From: Plantago elongata
Taxonomy: Eukaryota > Streptophyta > Magnoliopsida > Lamiales > Plantaginaceae
NCBI GenBank assembly: GCA_036897095.1
Contig: JAYMSP010000150.1
Location: 1 to 64,000 of the forward strand
Length of the DNA: 64,000 bases
Direction: 5' to 3'
The translations under genes and the position numbers were made by a program. Positions 37,862 through 49,584 of the stretch are shown here, one piece after another (the stretch's first letter is position 1; the number at the start of each line of letters is the position of its first letter). The notes under the pieces are model-generated. The model did no database searches and was not told the origin of the DNA. It was given only the letters and a program-made list of their open reading frames with translations.

Positions 37862-39129
37862 CTATGACTGAATGCAGACAAAGGAACCCGGTCCAGCCTC
37901 TTGTACATTGTTGTGTTTCTTATTCCATTCCTCCATTGCCTTTCAGTTTCATAGCTTTGATTCTTTTACGACTGGTATCAATTTTCAAGGGGCAGGGTAG
38001 CCACATTGTGAGTAGGTCAAAGACACAGTTAGAAACTGAAAAGACTCCAGTTACTTGTGCAGAAGTAGAAGTAGGCCTAAATTAGTGGTTGCATACACTG
38101 ATAGCAAGCTAACGGGTTTTTAACCTTCCTCGTTAGCATGTTCTGTAACTTGATGTTCTTACGTACTATCCCGGCATCTTTAGAGAAATGGCATGGTTCT
38201 AAATTGTGTTCATTGTTTTTGTAAACTTGCGGTTATCTTTTGTTGCGTAGAAAGCTTTTTGCACGAGTGTGGTTTAGAGTGGTAGGACCTGGTACTTATC
38301 CTGTTTTAATTTGCTGGTGTCCGATATTCTGTGGTGGAAAATACTATCATTATAGATTATATAATATGCCCGACGATGCGTCTAGATCCATGACGTCCAA
38401 ATGCATTAAGGAGCTTCACGTAATAATTAACTAGTAGTACAAGATTTTTCTTTGAAAAATAACGTTACCACCTTACTATATTCAGATGGTTAGATCCCTC
38501 TAGACATGCGTAACAGCCCGTGAGTCTAGCTAAGAGTCTTGGTTGGCTTAGAAGATACGGTCTGTTGAAAATAATTTCATTCATTTCATGTGAAAAATTA
38601 CATTATGAAAAAATATTTTATTGTATAATTAATTGTTTTAAATTCTTATTATGTGTGTAATATATTTCATTTTTAATAATGCATGAGTTAATACCTGCCA
38701 TGTAACCGATTAAGTTCATGTTGAGAGACTCTTCGCTCAAGAGATTTGAACTGTTGGTGATAATTACTAACTAGTATAACCTGCCTGAGTGTCTGGACTC
38801 CGGAGCCATGGTTGTTTTTTCCCTTTCATCCTGTTCGGGTTTTAAAAAACTTGCCGTGACGAACGTCTGCTAATTGTATAAGAACCCATGCGTAACATGT
38901 GAGAGAGCAAGTGATGAAACAACTACCTAAATTTCCAACACGATGTAACACCTCCTAAATAAACAACCATTTCCCTCCCATTAAAAATAGACGTACAATC
39001 ACTTACAAACGTGACACGCATCCATTGAATTCGAGTGGTGCGAATTTCCGTATACAACACACACACTTGACAAAAGATCCAAACAATCCGTGAAGCTCAC
39101 TGCAAGACGCCATTCACCAATTTCTCACC
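37862..39129. other. DUF707 3' flank and GILT promoter
   Basis: About 1.27 kb without a supported gene. The first 350 bp are probably the DUF707 3' UTR. The remainder is spacer plus the GILT promoter and a CA-rich leader just before 39130. No clear TATA box was identified. Confidence 0.5.
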
Positions 39130-41943
39130 ATGGATGCTCTTCGTCTGCTGTTGACGCTGTCGCTAATCATCTCCGCCTCTTCCTCTCTCGTCAACGGCGA
39201 TGATGCGCCGAAGGTGAGCTTCGAGATTTACTACGAATCCCTGTGCCCTTACTGCTCCAACCTCATCGTCAATTACCTCCCTGAGCTCTTCAAAACCGAT
39301 CTCATCACCGTCACCGATTTGAAGCTCGTTCCGTACGGCAACGCTAAAATCCGCGCCGATGGAACCGTCACTTGCCAGGTATCGATCCTAAACAGTTTTA
39401 TTTAGTGAAATGGATATGGTTCTATTGTTCGTAACTGTAAGAGTTTGAGATTTTGGATGAGGTGAAGATGTTCGTTGCTTACGTTTATTTGGAATCTATC
39501 TGTTTTTGTTCTTCCTCATTTTCAATAAGAGACTTATTGGTTGATAAGTGTAATTGATCAGTTTTGCTATGATAGTTGGAGTGTTGTTTAGTGATGAAGG
39601 ATATGTTTCTATTGTGAGTAGCCTGAGTTTGAGTTTTTAGATGAGGCAGAAAGTGTTTGGTTGTTTCCGTTTCGATTAATATCTATCTTTTTTTTGCTGT
39701 TAAATGAGAGTTTAGTGTTTTTGCTCTATCTTTTGTCCTTCAATAAGAGACTTATAATCAGTAAGTTTTACTAAGTATTATAGATTCTGGCAACATTCAG
39801 ACTCGATTAGGTTGAATTTGAGCCATTTGTGAGGGGAGTTTTATGTTTTAAGTATGATTGAGGATTGTAGTGAACAGACATTGTGAAACATGAGGTCTGG
39901 TCACCAGAGTTTATGTGAAATGGCAGGTTCTGTGATTATAGTTGGCTGCAGTAGCCTTTTGAGAAAAGATCCTCAGTCTAGTGCTCTAGGTGAAACCATG
40001 TATACGGGTGTTATTATTAATTAGACTCGGGTTACTGATTATTGTTTTCTCCTTTGTTGTATGGTTGCAGCATGGGGAATGGGAATGCCAACTCAACACT
40101 GTGGAGGCGTGTACAATTGATGCTTGGCCGGAGGTGGTAAGTGGCGTTTTGTTGGAAATTGGTATCTTATGGTTTTCCGTTACGCACTTGGATTTGAATA
40201 TGAATGGAGTAGTGTCGTTGGAGTTCCGCTCTTTTATACCATCTGGATTTTGACATCTTTTTTATTTCCTTTCTTTTTCCTGTTGGATTCTGATGCAGAA
40301 AGATCATTTTCCATTTGTCTACTGTGTTGAAAACCTGGTTTACAACCACAACTACACCTATTGGGAGACATGCTATGAGAAACTGGGCTTGGATGCCACT
40401 CCTGTGACTAAATGCATTGAGGGTGATCAAGGAAAGAAGGTCAGTTTTTGTGGCTTGTTATTTCAGTTTCTTCTGATTGGCCATATGGTTGCTGTGTCTT
40501 ATCACATTTGTGATGTGCTTGATCTTCCTCCATGTATTGGTTATGTTGTTTTTTAAATGTATATAAATTTACAGTCATCATGTTATGAGTTTGACACATT
40601 CAAAAGGATTAATCATATGAGAATTCCTAGGTTGCAAATGTTTAGCTATGAAGTATGACAGTCTATATTAACATTTTGTTTGTATCTGTTGATCTTATAA
40701 ACCACAGCCTGGAAGGTTGTGACTTGTGAATGGATTGTTTCTTGATCAGGCATTTCGGGTCTCACTATGAAGTGATCAAATTTTCTTTGTGCAGCTTATA
40801 CTACAATATGCCGGGCAAACAGCTTCCCTTGATCCACCTCACAAATATGTGCCGTGGGTCGTGGTGGATGGACAACCACTATATGATGTAAGTATACTTC
40901 TAACACTCAAAAACCTCACCCCACTTCCAAAACAGAAAGGGGACGTTATGGAGGGAGAGATGAGACATTCAAAGTCTGAGCAACTAATTACTTTACTGTT
41001 ATAACAAATTGACTAATTTACTAAAGGCGTCATGTTGTCTCCTGTTTTTATCATTTCATTTTATTATCTTGAACAGACAAGCATAGGATCTTGCAACTAG
41101 AAATTATGCCTTTTGCTCTGCTGAAATTACCCTATGATTTAGTCACCTCTGGTATCAGTGCATGCCACATTTTGAACTGTTTCCAGCTGGTATAAAGAAT
41201 TAGGCTTCCATTTTACTCCACTCTCTTGCACCTCAGAATCTTTTTCTATTAGCGGTAGAACCACACCCAGCAAAACCACCCCTTGGAAATTGCCCAATTG
41301 TCAAAGTTATTGCACCATTAGGAGTTAATACTGTTGTTGAGCTAAGATGTACTCCTTCCGTTGCAAATATAACTTGCCACTGGCCTTTTTTTACAAAATT
41401 TAAGGAGCTCGAGTAATAAATGGTTTATGTAGATAAAAGTAGAAAGCGAATGGTGAAGATGAAAGGGAGATTGGGAGAATTGGGAGAATTGATAAACTAT
41501 GAAAGAGAGGGATTAATGAATTAATAATGGGGATAGACTTTCCATACAAGTAAAATGGGAAGTTTTTAATGAAAAAATGCCCAAATGAAACATGTTAAGA
41601 ATTTTGTAAAGGAATGGAGGGAGTAACTTGGAATTAATTAATGTGAATATATATGTAATATGGCGAGCTTGAGAGATCTCTTAAGAAGAGCATACCCTGC
41701 ATATGACATTTTTTTCAATTGCTGCAGGACTACGAATATTTTGCAGATTTCATCTGTAAGGCATACAAAGGAGCAACTAAACCATCTGCTTGCTCTGGAT
41801 CATCTGTTTGGAGCATCCGGAAGGTGAAAATGGATTTGATGAATTCTCTTCATGGAAAAGTAACAACCAACTCTAAGTTGTGGCAAATAGGATCAGCTTT
41901 CACATCATGGCTGCGGCGCAACAATATTATATCTTCATCCTAG
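39130..41943 (+). CDS. GILT: GILT family thiol reductase (gamma-interferon-responsive type), secreted/vacuolar
   Basis: Exons: 39130-39378, 40071-40136, 40299-40439, 40795-40887, 41728-41943; total 765 nt, 254 aa. GILT enzymes reduce disulphide bonds in the endo-lysosomal or secretory route; the roles of the plant proteins are less well known. Seen: an N-terminal signal peptide (about 1-23, with a leucine-rich core), the thioredoxin-like CxxC active site CPYC at 39-42 within YYESLCPYC, the family signature CQHGEWECQLNTVEAC at 82-97, further paired cysteines and LILQYAGQTASLDPPHKYVP, which precedes the WVVVDG segment typical of GILT. Plant copies usually have CPYC or a close variant. The C-terminal region (about 190-254) extends past the core domain. 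Two of four introns exceed 600 bp; the last carries a Stowaway MITE. The gene looks intact. Confidence 0.92.
41352..41623. mobile_element. Stowaway MITE in the last GILT intron
   Basis: The left terminus 'ctccttccgttgc' and the inverted right terminus 'ctccctccattcc' match, with TA at 41350-41351 and 41624-41625. The length is 272 bp. Internally 'ttgggagaa' is repeated in tandem (about 41470-41490). Confidence 0.75.
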
Positions 41944-42390
41944 ATGTTATGTTGGTCGCTGTATTACTACTCTCTAGTCTCTACACTGTTGTATTTCTCC
42001 TAGTTTTATGATGTACTTTGTGATGTAACAGAAGAATGCATGGTAAGTTATGTTGTAAAATGAAGTGCCATTAGTACCTAATTACCTATCTATGAATCTA
42101 TCTGTATCTCTATTTCATCAGGTATTGTAAAGTCTGCTCAACAATTTCCAGCAAGATACCAATCGTGGAAGGAGTTTTAGCTGAGTTTTGTCAAAATCTA
42201 AGCATATCACTTTGAAATTTCCATGGTATAAATTCACAAGTCTAAACTATTTGCATCTTTGATGTTACATTCTTGGCCCAGTTACAGTAGGTGTAAAATT
42301 TTGAAGTTAAGCTACCAGTGTTGAAAAACCTGAAGCTTTTAAATTATAACTCGCAGTAAGTAGAAGTCTAGAACTACAATAAATGATCGA
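41944..42390. other. GILT 3' flank
   Basis: Probable 3' UTR in the first 120 bp, then AT-rich spacer up to the MITE at 42391. No gene seen. Confidence 0.5.
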
Positions 42391-42885
42391 GGGGCTGATT
42401 GGAGTAGCATCCAAATGCCCGTTTGGATGCTACTCGGGAATTTTATGTTTGTTATGGTATTTAAATGTCGAAGATCGAAATGACACTACAGTACCAACAT
42501 TTTTCTCTACCTATATAACAAACCTATAATACCCTATCCAATTACAATTCTATACCAAACACAATTTTAACAATTCCACTACAATTTCGCCCTATCCAAT
42601 TACAATTTTATACCAAACACAAGTTTAACAATTCCACTACAATTTCGCCCTATCCAATTACAATTTTATACTAAACACAATTTTAACAATTCCACTACAA
42701 TTTCGATCTACCTATATAACAAACCTATAATACCCTATCCAAATTATATTTTAACAATTCCACTACAATTTCGCCCTATTCAATTACAATTCTATACCAA
42801 ACACAATTTTAACAATTCCACTACAATTTCGATCACTATTCAGTCATTTAAATTGGAGCATTTAAGTCGCATGCCAATCAGCCCC
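42391..42885. mobile_element. hAT-like MITE with 12-bp perfect inverted termini and an internal minisatellite
   Basis: Perfect 12-bp termini 'ggggctgattgg' and 'ccaatcagcccc' bound a 495-bp element without coding capacity. Next to the termini are 'gcatccaaatg' and 'catttaagtcgcatgc'. An obvious target duplication was not found, so the superfamily (hAT suggested by general look) is uncertain. The middle is a tandem array described separately. Confidence 0.7.
42532..42831. repeat. 58-bp minisatellite inside the MITE, five copies
   Basis: Copies lie at 42532-42589, 42590-42647, 42648-42705, 42733-42773 (shortened) and 42774-42831. Each starts 'ccctat' and ends 'actacaatttcg'. A 27-bp spacer 'ctacctatataacaaacc...' precedes copy 1 and reappears before copy 4, so a larger block was also duplicated. 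Confidence 0.9.
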
Positions 42886-43356
42886 CAAATATTGCTATCG
42901 AAATAAGATCGGGAAGAGTAACAAATGCTAGCTAGCAAAAAGATATGAAAACTTAAGTTTAGCCAAAAGACAACTTCTTATTTATTTTTTCTCCAGATGA
43001 AAATTCAGAGTATTTTTTACATTCAAACAAGGATGTTTACTGTTTAGGATCACAAGTAGTACCACCGTTTCACATATTTTCGGGTGTTTGACAATACAAA
43101 GTGTTAATGTATTCCGAAAATTGAACACAGCAGCATATACACAACCCATATCATGCTACCGCCAATTGATATTGATATTCCATTACAATATATAAATAGT
43201 TAAATACAACATAACTGTAGAGATGCTGTTGAAATTGAACAGCTATGGTCTGTATAAAGCAAAACAGGTTCAACTCTTGGTTTCTTGGAAACCAAGGAAC
43301 AATATTCCAACTACTTCTGACACATAACCGATCTCTATGATGCGAAAAGGCAAGAA
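42886..43356. other. NRPB4 3' flank
   Basis: AT-rich non-coding sequence. The part next to 43357 is the probable NRPB4 3' UTR on the minus strand. Nothing else was recognised. Confidence 0.5.
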
Positions 43357-43773
43357 CTATTCAAATCTCTTGATCATCGAGAGATCAGTGAGCATCTTCT
43401 CGATCGCCTCATCATCATGTGCCCTTCCTCTAGTCTTGATGGACGGAACCATGGCGATAGCTTCCTCCACTGTTTCTGGACATAGGTTCCCAAGTACACA
43501 GAGCTCAAACTCAGCCAGCTGATACCTGCTCAGAATTTCTCGAACTTGTCTGACCGCATCGGGGTTCTTATATCGACTGAAGCGTTTCACATATTGATGT
43601 GATTTCTCAAAAACCTGCGACATCTGATTCATCGGGTCATCCGTCATCTGCTGAAGCTGCTCGTACTTCCGTTCAAGAATCAGGGCTACTTCACAATTCA
43701 TTAGACACTTAGCTTTCAGGAACTCCTCTGGAATCTTCAACTCAGCTGCGTTCTCCTCCTCTTCTCCCGACAT
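43357..43773 (-). CDS. NRPB4: RNA polymerase II subunit RPB4 (NRPB4)
   Basis: A single uninterrupted frame of 138 aa, the usual length of plant NRPB4, starting MSGEEEENAAELKIPEEFL and ending DLSMIKRFE. RPB4 pairs with RPB7 to form the stalk of RNA polymerase II, needed for initiation and for mRNA export and decay links. Family hallmarks are KCLMNCEVALILE, DPMNQMSQVFEKS, YVKRFSRYKNPDAVRQVRE, FELCVLGNLCPETVEEA and KTRGRAHDDEAIEKML. The frame is complete and I see no intron. A TATA element lies about 107 bp upstream (43880-43887). The gene is divergent from ABCF1, with 791 bp between the start codons, so the two promoters share one spacer. Confidence 0.96.
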   Translation of the reverse strand: MSGEEEENAAELKIPEEFLKAKCLMNCEVALILERKYEQLQQMTDDPMNQMSQVFEKSHQYVKRFSRYKNPDAVRQVREILSRYQLAEFELCVLGNLCPETVEEAIAMVPSIKTRGRAHDDEAIEKMLTDLSMIKRFE

Positions 43774-43879
43774 TGTTAGATACCTTGATGAACAAGAAAA
43801 GAAACAAGAAAGGCAGACTGGGGAGATGGTTTCAGAAAGAAGAATGATAATTAGAAATTAGGTTAAAGGCCAGCTTGAG

Positions 43880-43887
43880 TATATATA
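43880..43887 (-). promoter_or_regulatory. TATA box of NRPB4
   Basis: 'tatatata' on the minus strand, about 107 bp upstream of the NRPB4 ATG. Confidence 0.6.
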
Positions 43888-44344
43888 AGGTGGAAATGAG
43901 AGGAACATGGGCTGGACCTAACAGGCCAGGCCCAACTAAATTTCTGAACAACCGACTACCCATTTTCGGGAAAATTCACTTCAATTGTAGAAGGAAATTG
44001 TAAAAAACTATCTACAAAAATAAAATATTTATAAAAAACAACTTGAAACTGTTTTAGAAACGCACAAATGATATAATTCACAACTAAAAAACGATATATA
44101 AATTTTTGTTGTAGCATAGAATGTAAATATGCCAGGTTGTTTTTAAACAAAATTTCCAACACTATAATTCTCCCAAAATTTTCTGGTGAAAAGAGACAGA
44201 GGCAGATATTTTATCAAACTCCAATTGAAACACGCAGGCTTCTCCAACCTGGTCATAAGCAAACGATCACCGTCCAATTTATCTCTTTAACATCACAACA
44301 CCCTTGACCATCCGCCACGTGTTCCAGTACCTCTACCTCACCTT

Positions 44345-44352
44345 TATATATA
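44345..44352 (+). promoter_or_regulatory. TATA box of ABCF1
   Basis: 'tatatata' followed by 'cgcgactc', 132 bp before the end of the leader exon at 44483 and 213 bp before the ATG. Confidence 0.6.
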
Positions 44353-44564
44353 CGCGACTCAATACTCTTTCCAGCCCAAACCCTCGGACTGTGCCGAATA
44401 TACTTTTCTTCTACGAGAGAGTCCGAGAGAGGAAAAACAGAAACCGTAACCTTCTCCAAACCCTAGATCCGCAATTTAGCAAGGTACGTGTTTCATCAAT
44501 TTTGATGTTTACGTTGTATTTCGATCGGTTCGATTTGCTGATTTGGTCTCTGTTCGATTGGCAG

Positions 44565-47500
44565 ATGGTGTCTGACGCGAGTAAGAAGAAGGCGGCTCAG
44601 AAGAAGGCGGCTGCGGCTGCTAAGAGAGGAGGTAAGGCGGCGGCGGCTTCGTCTAAGGTGGAGAACGGTGGGAGCAAGGTGGATAGTTTGGCTAATGGGG
44701 TTTCAGAACTTCAGATTTCTGATCGGACGTGTACCGGTGTTCTCTGTTCGCATCCGATGTCCAGAGATATTCGGGTTTGTCGGATTCTAGATCTGTTTTG
44801 ATTCGATTTTTTTGTTGGATTTGGATTTAGGCGTAGTTGATTTGGTATTTACCGATATGTGTATGAATTACTATCGGTTAGGTAATTAGGATGTGTTTTT
44901 ACTGCGATTCATATGGTTTTACTGGATTGGTAATTGTGTAAGTATGAGGTTCAGCTCAACTGTTTGATTTACTTTCGTTTCTCTCTCAAATTGTGAAAGT
45001 AGCATCCTCACGTGTTTTAGCGGTGTGGCATTACTAATTATTCCTTTCGGTTTGGGGTGTGGATTGATTATCATGCCCTTTGTGAACTTGTTGTGGTCCG
45101 AGTCTCTCTTTTGATGAATTAATCCATGAGATAAAATGGAATTGCAGTATCACTGATGTACGTGCAAGTATATGTAATATGCTATTGTTGTGATTAATTG
45201 TAGGGTTTGATGTGGAATGAGTTTTTTTATAGTTTTCTCACATTGAATTTTGTGTTATTAATAGTGTGTATATTTCTACTCCATTTCATTTTTCACAATT
45301 TGCATGATTGGACACCTCGTTATTGATGGAGCTTAGATTTCCTAAATTAGTAATATTATGAAATATCATGCGGCCATTAAATGAGCATGGCACATGTCCG
45401 TAAATGTTTTCTTTACGTGAGTGTGGCACATGTCCGTAAATGTGTTCAACACTCACTTATTTTGTCAATTTGGCACATAGTATTTCACCATATCATTGTG
45501 CTAGACTTCGAGATGTTTGCTCATAGATCACATGTGCACTTCATGTTGCCTGGCTGGGGTGTATCTACACTAGTTTTTCAGTTTTTGGACTTGAACTTCT
45601 CTTTTAACGATAACAATGTGTCTTATGTTTTGAGCTGGCGTGCATGCGCTGCCAATTTATTTAGTGCTTCTCCAAATTTTACTTGTCATCCTTGTGCACA
45701 CATGTAATTAGTGGGTTCTTGTTTTTTGTCTACTGCAGATAGAGTCTCTTTCGCTCACATTCCACGGACATGATCTTATAGTTGATACTGAGCTAGAGCT
45801 CAACTATGGCAGGTACATGGGCGTTCCCTGATTCATATTCTAATGTTTAATGTTTTGGTTATTGAGTTATTGGTTTTATTTAATACCAATTCTCTGGTTT
45901 CTTCCAGACGTTATGGTCTGCTTGGATTGAATGGCTGTGGAAAGTCTACTCTTCTTACTTCTATTGGTTTACGAGAGCTCCCTATCCCGGACCACATGGA
46001 TATTTATCACCTTAGCCGAGAGATTGATGCTTCTGACATGACTTCTCTCGAAGCTGTCATAAACTGTGATGAAGAGAGGATGAAGTTGGAGCAAGAAGTT
46101 GAAACATTGGCTGCCTCGGTATGTATAGATTTTATGCTATATGCAATGGTATTATTTGAAGAGGTGAATTATATAAATTGCTTATGTATTTATGTGATCG
46201 TAGGATGATGGTGGTGGAGAACGACTTGATCTTGTTTATGAACGTTTGGAAGCAATGGATGCTGCTACTGCTGAGAAACGTGCTGCCGAGATCTTATTTG
46301 GGCTTGGATTTGACAAGAAAATGCAGGCAAAGAAAACACGTGACTTCTCTGGAGGTTGGAGGATGAGAATTGCTCTAGCCAGAGCTCTTTTCATGAACCC
46401 AACGATACTGTTGCTTGATGAACCTACAAATCATCTTGGTAATTTGTTTTTATTTGACCCTATATAAAATACTGATTATACGTGGTTGCATGAGTTCGGG
46501 TATTAGGTGAGTTCAATTCATTAACTATATTGACCCTTTCTGTGCCTATTCAATTGCCAGATTTGGAAGCATGTGTCTGGCTAGAAGAGATGTTGAAGAA
46601 TTTCAACCGTATTCTTGTTGTGGTTTCACATTCCCAGGATTTCCTTAATGGTGTCTGCACAAATATTATCCACATGCAAAGTAAGAAGTTGAAGATGTAC
46701 ACGGGTAACTTTGACCAATATCTTCAAACCCGCTCTGAGCTAGAAGAGAACCAAATGAAACAGTACAAGTGGGAGCAGGATCAAATAGCCAATATGAAGG
46801 AATACATTGCACGCTTCGGGCACGGTTCTGCTAAACTTGCTCGTCAAGCCCAGAGTAAAGAGAAAACATTGGCAAAGATGGAGCGTGGTGGGTTAACTGA
46901 GAAAGTGGCCAGGGACAAAGTTCTTATCTTCAGGTTCACTGATGTTGGAAAGCTGCCTCCACCTGTCCTACAATTTGTTGAAGTGAAGTTTGGCTACACC
47001 CCTGATAATCTCATTTACAAGAGCATTGATTTTGGGGTTGACCTTGATTCAAGAGTAGCTCTCGTGGGACCTAATGGAGCTGGTAAGAGTACCCTGCTGA
47101 AGCTGATGACAGGGGAGCTTGTTCCTCAAGATGGCATGGTTCGACGTCACAATCATCTGAAGATTGGACAGTACCATCAGCATTTGGCTGAGAAGCTAAA
47201 CTTGGACATGTCGGCTCTGCAGTATATGATGAGAGAATACCCTGGAACTGAAGAAGAGAAGATGAGAGCTGCTGTGGGCAGGTTTGGACTGACTGGGAAA
47301 GCTCAGGTTATGCCTATGAATAACTTGTCTGATGGACAAAAAAGTAGAGTAATTTTTGCATGGTTAGCTTATAGGCAGCCACATATGCTACTGCTGGATG
47401 AGCCTACTAACCATTTGGATATTGAGACAATTGACTCGCTTGCGGAGGCGTTGAATGAATGGGATGGGGGTTTGGTTCTTGTTAGCCATGACTTTAGACT

Positions 47501-47612
47501 CATTAACCAGGTGGCGCATGAGATTTGGGTGTGTGAGAATCAGAGTGTCACAAGATGGGAGGGTGACATTATGGACTTTAAGGCACACTTGAAGGCAAAG
47601 TCTGGACTTTAA
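44565..47612 (+). CDS. ABCF1: ABC transporter F family member 1 (GCN20-type, soluble)
   Basis: Exons: 44565-44774, 45739-45812, 45908-46118, 46204-46438, 46561-47612; total 1782 nt, 593 aa, matching Arabidopsis ABCF1 (about 595 aa). ABCF proteins have no membrane segments; they are twin ATPases working at ribosomes in translation control (GCN20-like, partner of GCN1). The N-terminus is Lys/Ala-rich ([20 protein letters not shown]). First ATPase: Walker [10 protein letters not shown] (101-109), signature [15 protein letters not shown], Walker [15 protein letters not shown] charged linker follows, with [21 protein letters not shown]. Second ATPase: GPNGAGKST, signature LSDGQKSRV, Walker [13 protein letters not shown] and switch LVLVSHDF. 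All catalytic motifs are present. A leader intron precedes the ATG, and the last exon holds most of the protein. Confidence 0.96.
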
Positions 47613-49584
47613 GCTAGGCAACGACGGAGCGGCAGCTAGTCCCCTACAGGCGGCAGCTCTATTCTGGTGCGCTTTCTCTGATGTTTTTCACGCTATTGTG
47701 CATGTCAAGGAGGCGTTCACCTGGGCCGGCTGTTACTGTGGAGAATGGTATTGTGAGTTGTGAGTCCCTATGTAAAGAGAAACCCTGGCTGAGCTTTTCT
47801 TTTATACAGGTATTTTCCTATATTATTACCTACTATCCTAGGTCGGCGGCCATGACTGAGCTCGTAGCCTGCATTGATATCGGTTTTGCATACTATTTGA
47901 TGTTGTACTCGAATGGTTATAACCCATCACCTCTACTAGTAGTTTAATAATTTATGATGTTTACGAAAAATACATTTAGTTATTGATGGATAATAATTAT
48001 TTTTGGGTCTGGTTGATGTTTGTGACAGCCAGGAAGAACCTGAGTTTGATCGAGTTTATTGCATATGACATTGTTATGTTCAGTTAAAATTTTGTTATTG
48101 TGCTCCTCTATTGATTTAGTTAGTGGCTCTTTACCCTGCACTACTACACTTGGATGTACATGCTGTGTTTGGGGTCTGAGTTCAATCTATGTACGGAAAT
48201 GTTACGGGCTAATGTTCTCTGAGTCCGTGGTGAAAACATATTGGTATTGTGATTTTCAACTTACTAGTGTACGACTTCACCATCTGCACCATGCTGGTTT
48301 TGCTAATGCATGAAAACTGCACATGTTGGGAGAATGTGAAACAGTGATGATGGTAGAGCATACAAAATTCGATTGTTTAATTTCCTTTGTGGAACAATGA
48401 AAGAGTTCATTGATCCAGATGCTACACAGCTCATAGCATAATCTAATAATTAGCAGAGTGTGGATCTTTGAAGAATGCTCCAACCTGAAGCCTGTACAAG
48501 TCAGTAAGCGCCAAGCTCATACCTTTCACAATATAAAGCGCTCTCTAATAACCTGCTTATGCACAACACCGCGCTTAAAAGAAAATGATTCGTTGGTGTC
48601 TTAGGACCATCAAAGAACTGATTCAGGACGGAAATAAGGTGACCTTATATGGTGGTATATGGAATCCGCTGTCTATAACACCAGTCAGAGCATAAATATT
48701 GCGTAACATTTCAATTCACAATCCTTCACAAACATCAGTCTCTGCTTTCACAATGCGCCTTGGCATCAATGACGGTCGATTTATTAACATTCTGGAGTGA
48801 GTGTGTTGTGACTTGTGAGCAAGATAGAGTGGCTATCCCTATCCCTGCCAATTTGGGATCATTGTTATCGCGAATGAAGTGGTCTTTGAGATTGATTTGG
48901 ATATACTAGTTTTAATCTCGAGTAGTTTTCTATAATCACCAGTTCACTACATATTTAAAATATACTCAAGGAAAGATCCAAACATATTGTATATCATGTA
49001 AATGGATTCAGATAGTTTGTTTGGGTTTTTTTCAATCTCTCCATACTCCATATCTGGTTGTAATTAGTAGTATTTTCAATCGTATTAATTCTCTGAATAA
49101 GAGTGGTCATATCTGGTGATCCTTTAATGGAGTAACAAACAAGATCTCAGTTTGCTCCTCAAATGTCTGTCACACAAGGGATCTTTGTCCACTGATATTA
49201 CGAAGTGTCCAATTTTGTATGGTCCCTGCCAATTTAATAAAATGGCCCACGAGGCTTTCTTTTCTTTAAGGCGACGGGAAGCTCCTACCCTTTTACGGAC
49301 TTAGCAATGGAATGATATACGGGTGAGTAACGAGTCGATACTTAACTGAACAACACATATTATAATGTTTTTTTTCCTTATGAATAGAGTCGTCAATATA
49401 TTTCACTTTTCACCTTATATATACAATCATATTGTACTTCTCCACGTGTGACATGTACATGTGTAGTCAACTTGTTATATTTGCATTTTAATTAGCTTTT
49501 TCTAAAATGATTTAGCTTTACTAAAGAGTTTTTTTTTTATTTAAATTAAATTTTGTTTAAAATTTTCTCAAATATTCTCCTAGG
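47613..49584. other. ABCF1 3' flank and intergenic DNA
   Basis: The first 500-700 bp probably include ABCF1 3' UTR sequence. The rest shows no gene. The open frame at 47681-47947 has no family character and lies in the probable UTR. Confidence 0.5.

Larger units (their letters stand above)
43774..44564. other. Divergent promoter spacer between NRPB4 and ABCF1
   Basis: The spacer contains TATA elements for both genes in opposite orientation. A probable ABCF1 leader runs from about 44380, and a short leader intron at 44484-44564 (donor 'gcaag|gtacgt', acceptor 'ggcag') ends directly before the ABCF1 ATG. Confidence 0.7.

Noticed and set aside
45381-45707. 108-codon open frame in the first ABCF1 intron
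   Set aside because: It contains a local tandem duplication ('tggcacatgtccgtaaatg' twice) and no protein family signal; it lies fully within an intron.
47681-47947. 88-codon open frame after ABCF1
   Set aside because: Position and composition fit the ABCF1 3' UTR; no recognisable domain.
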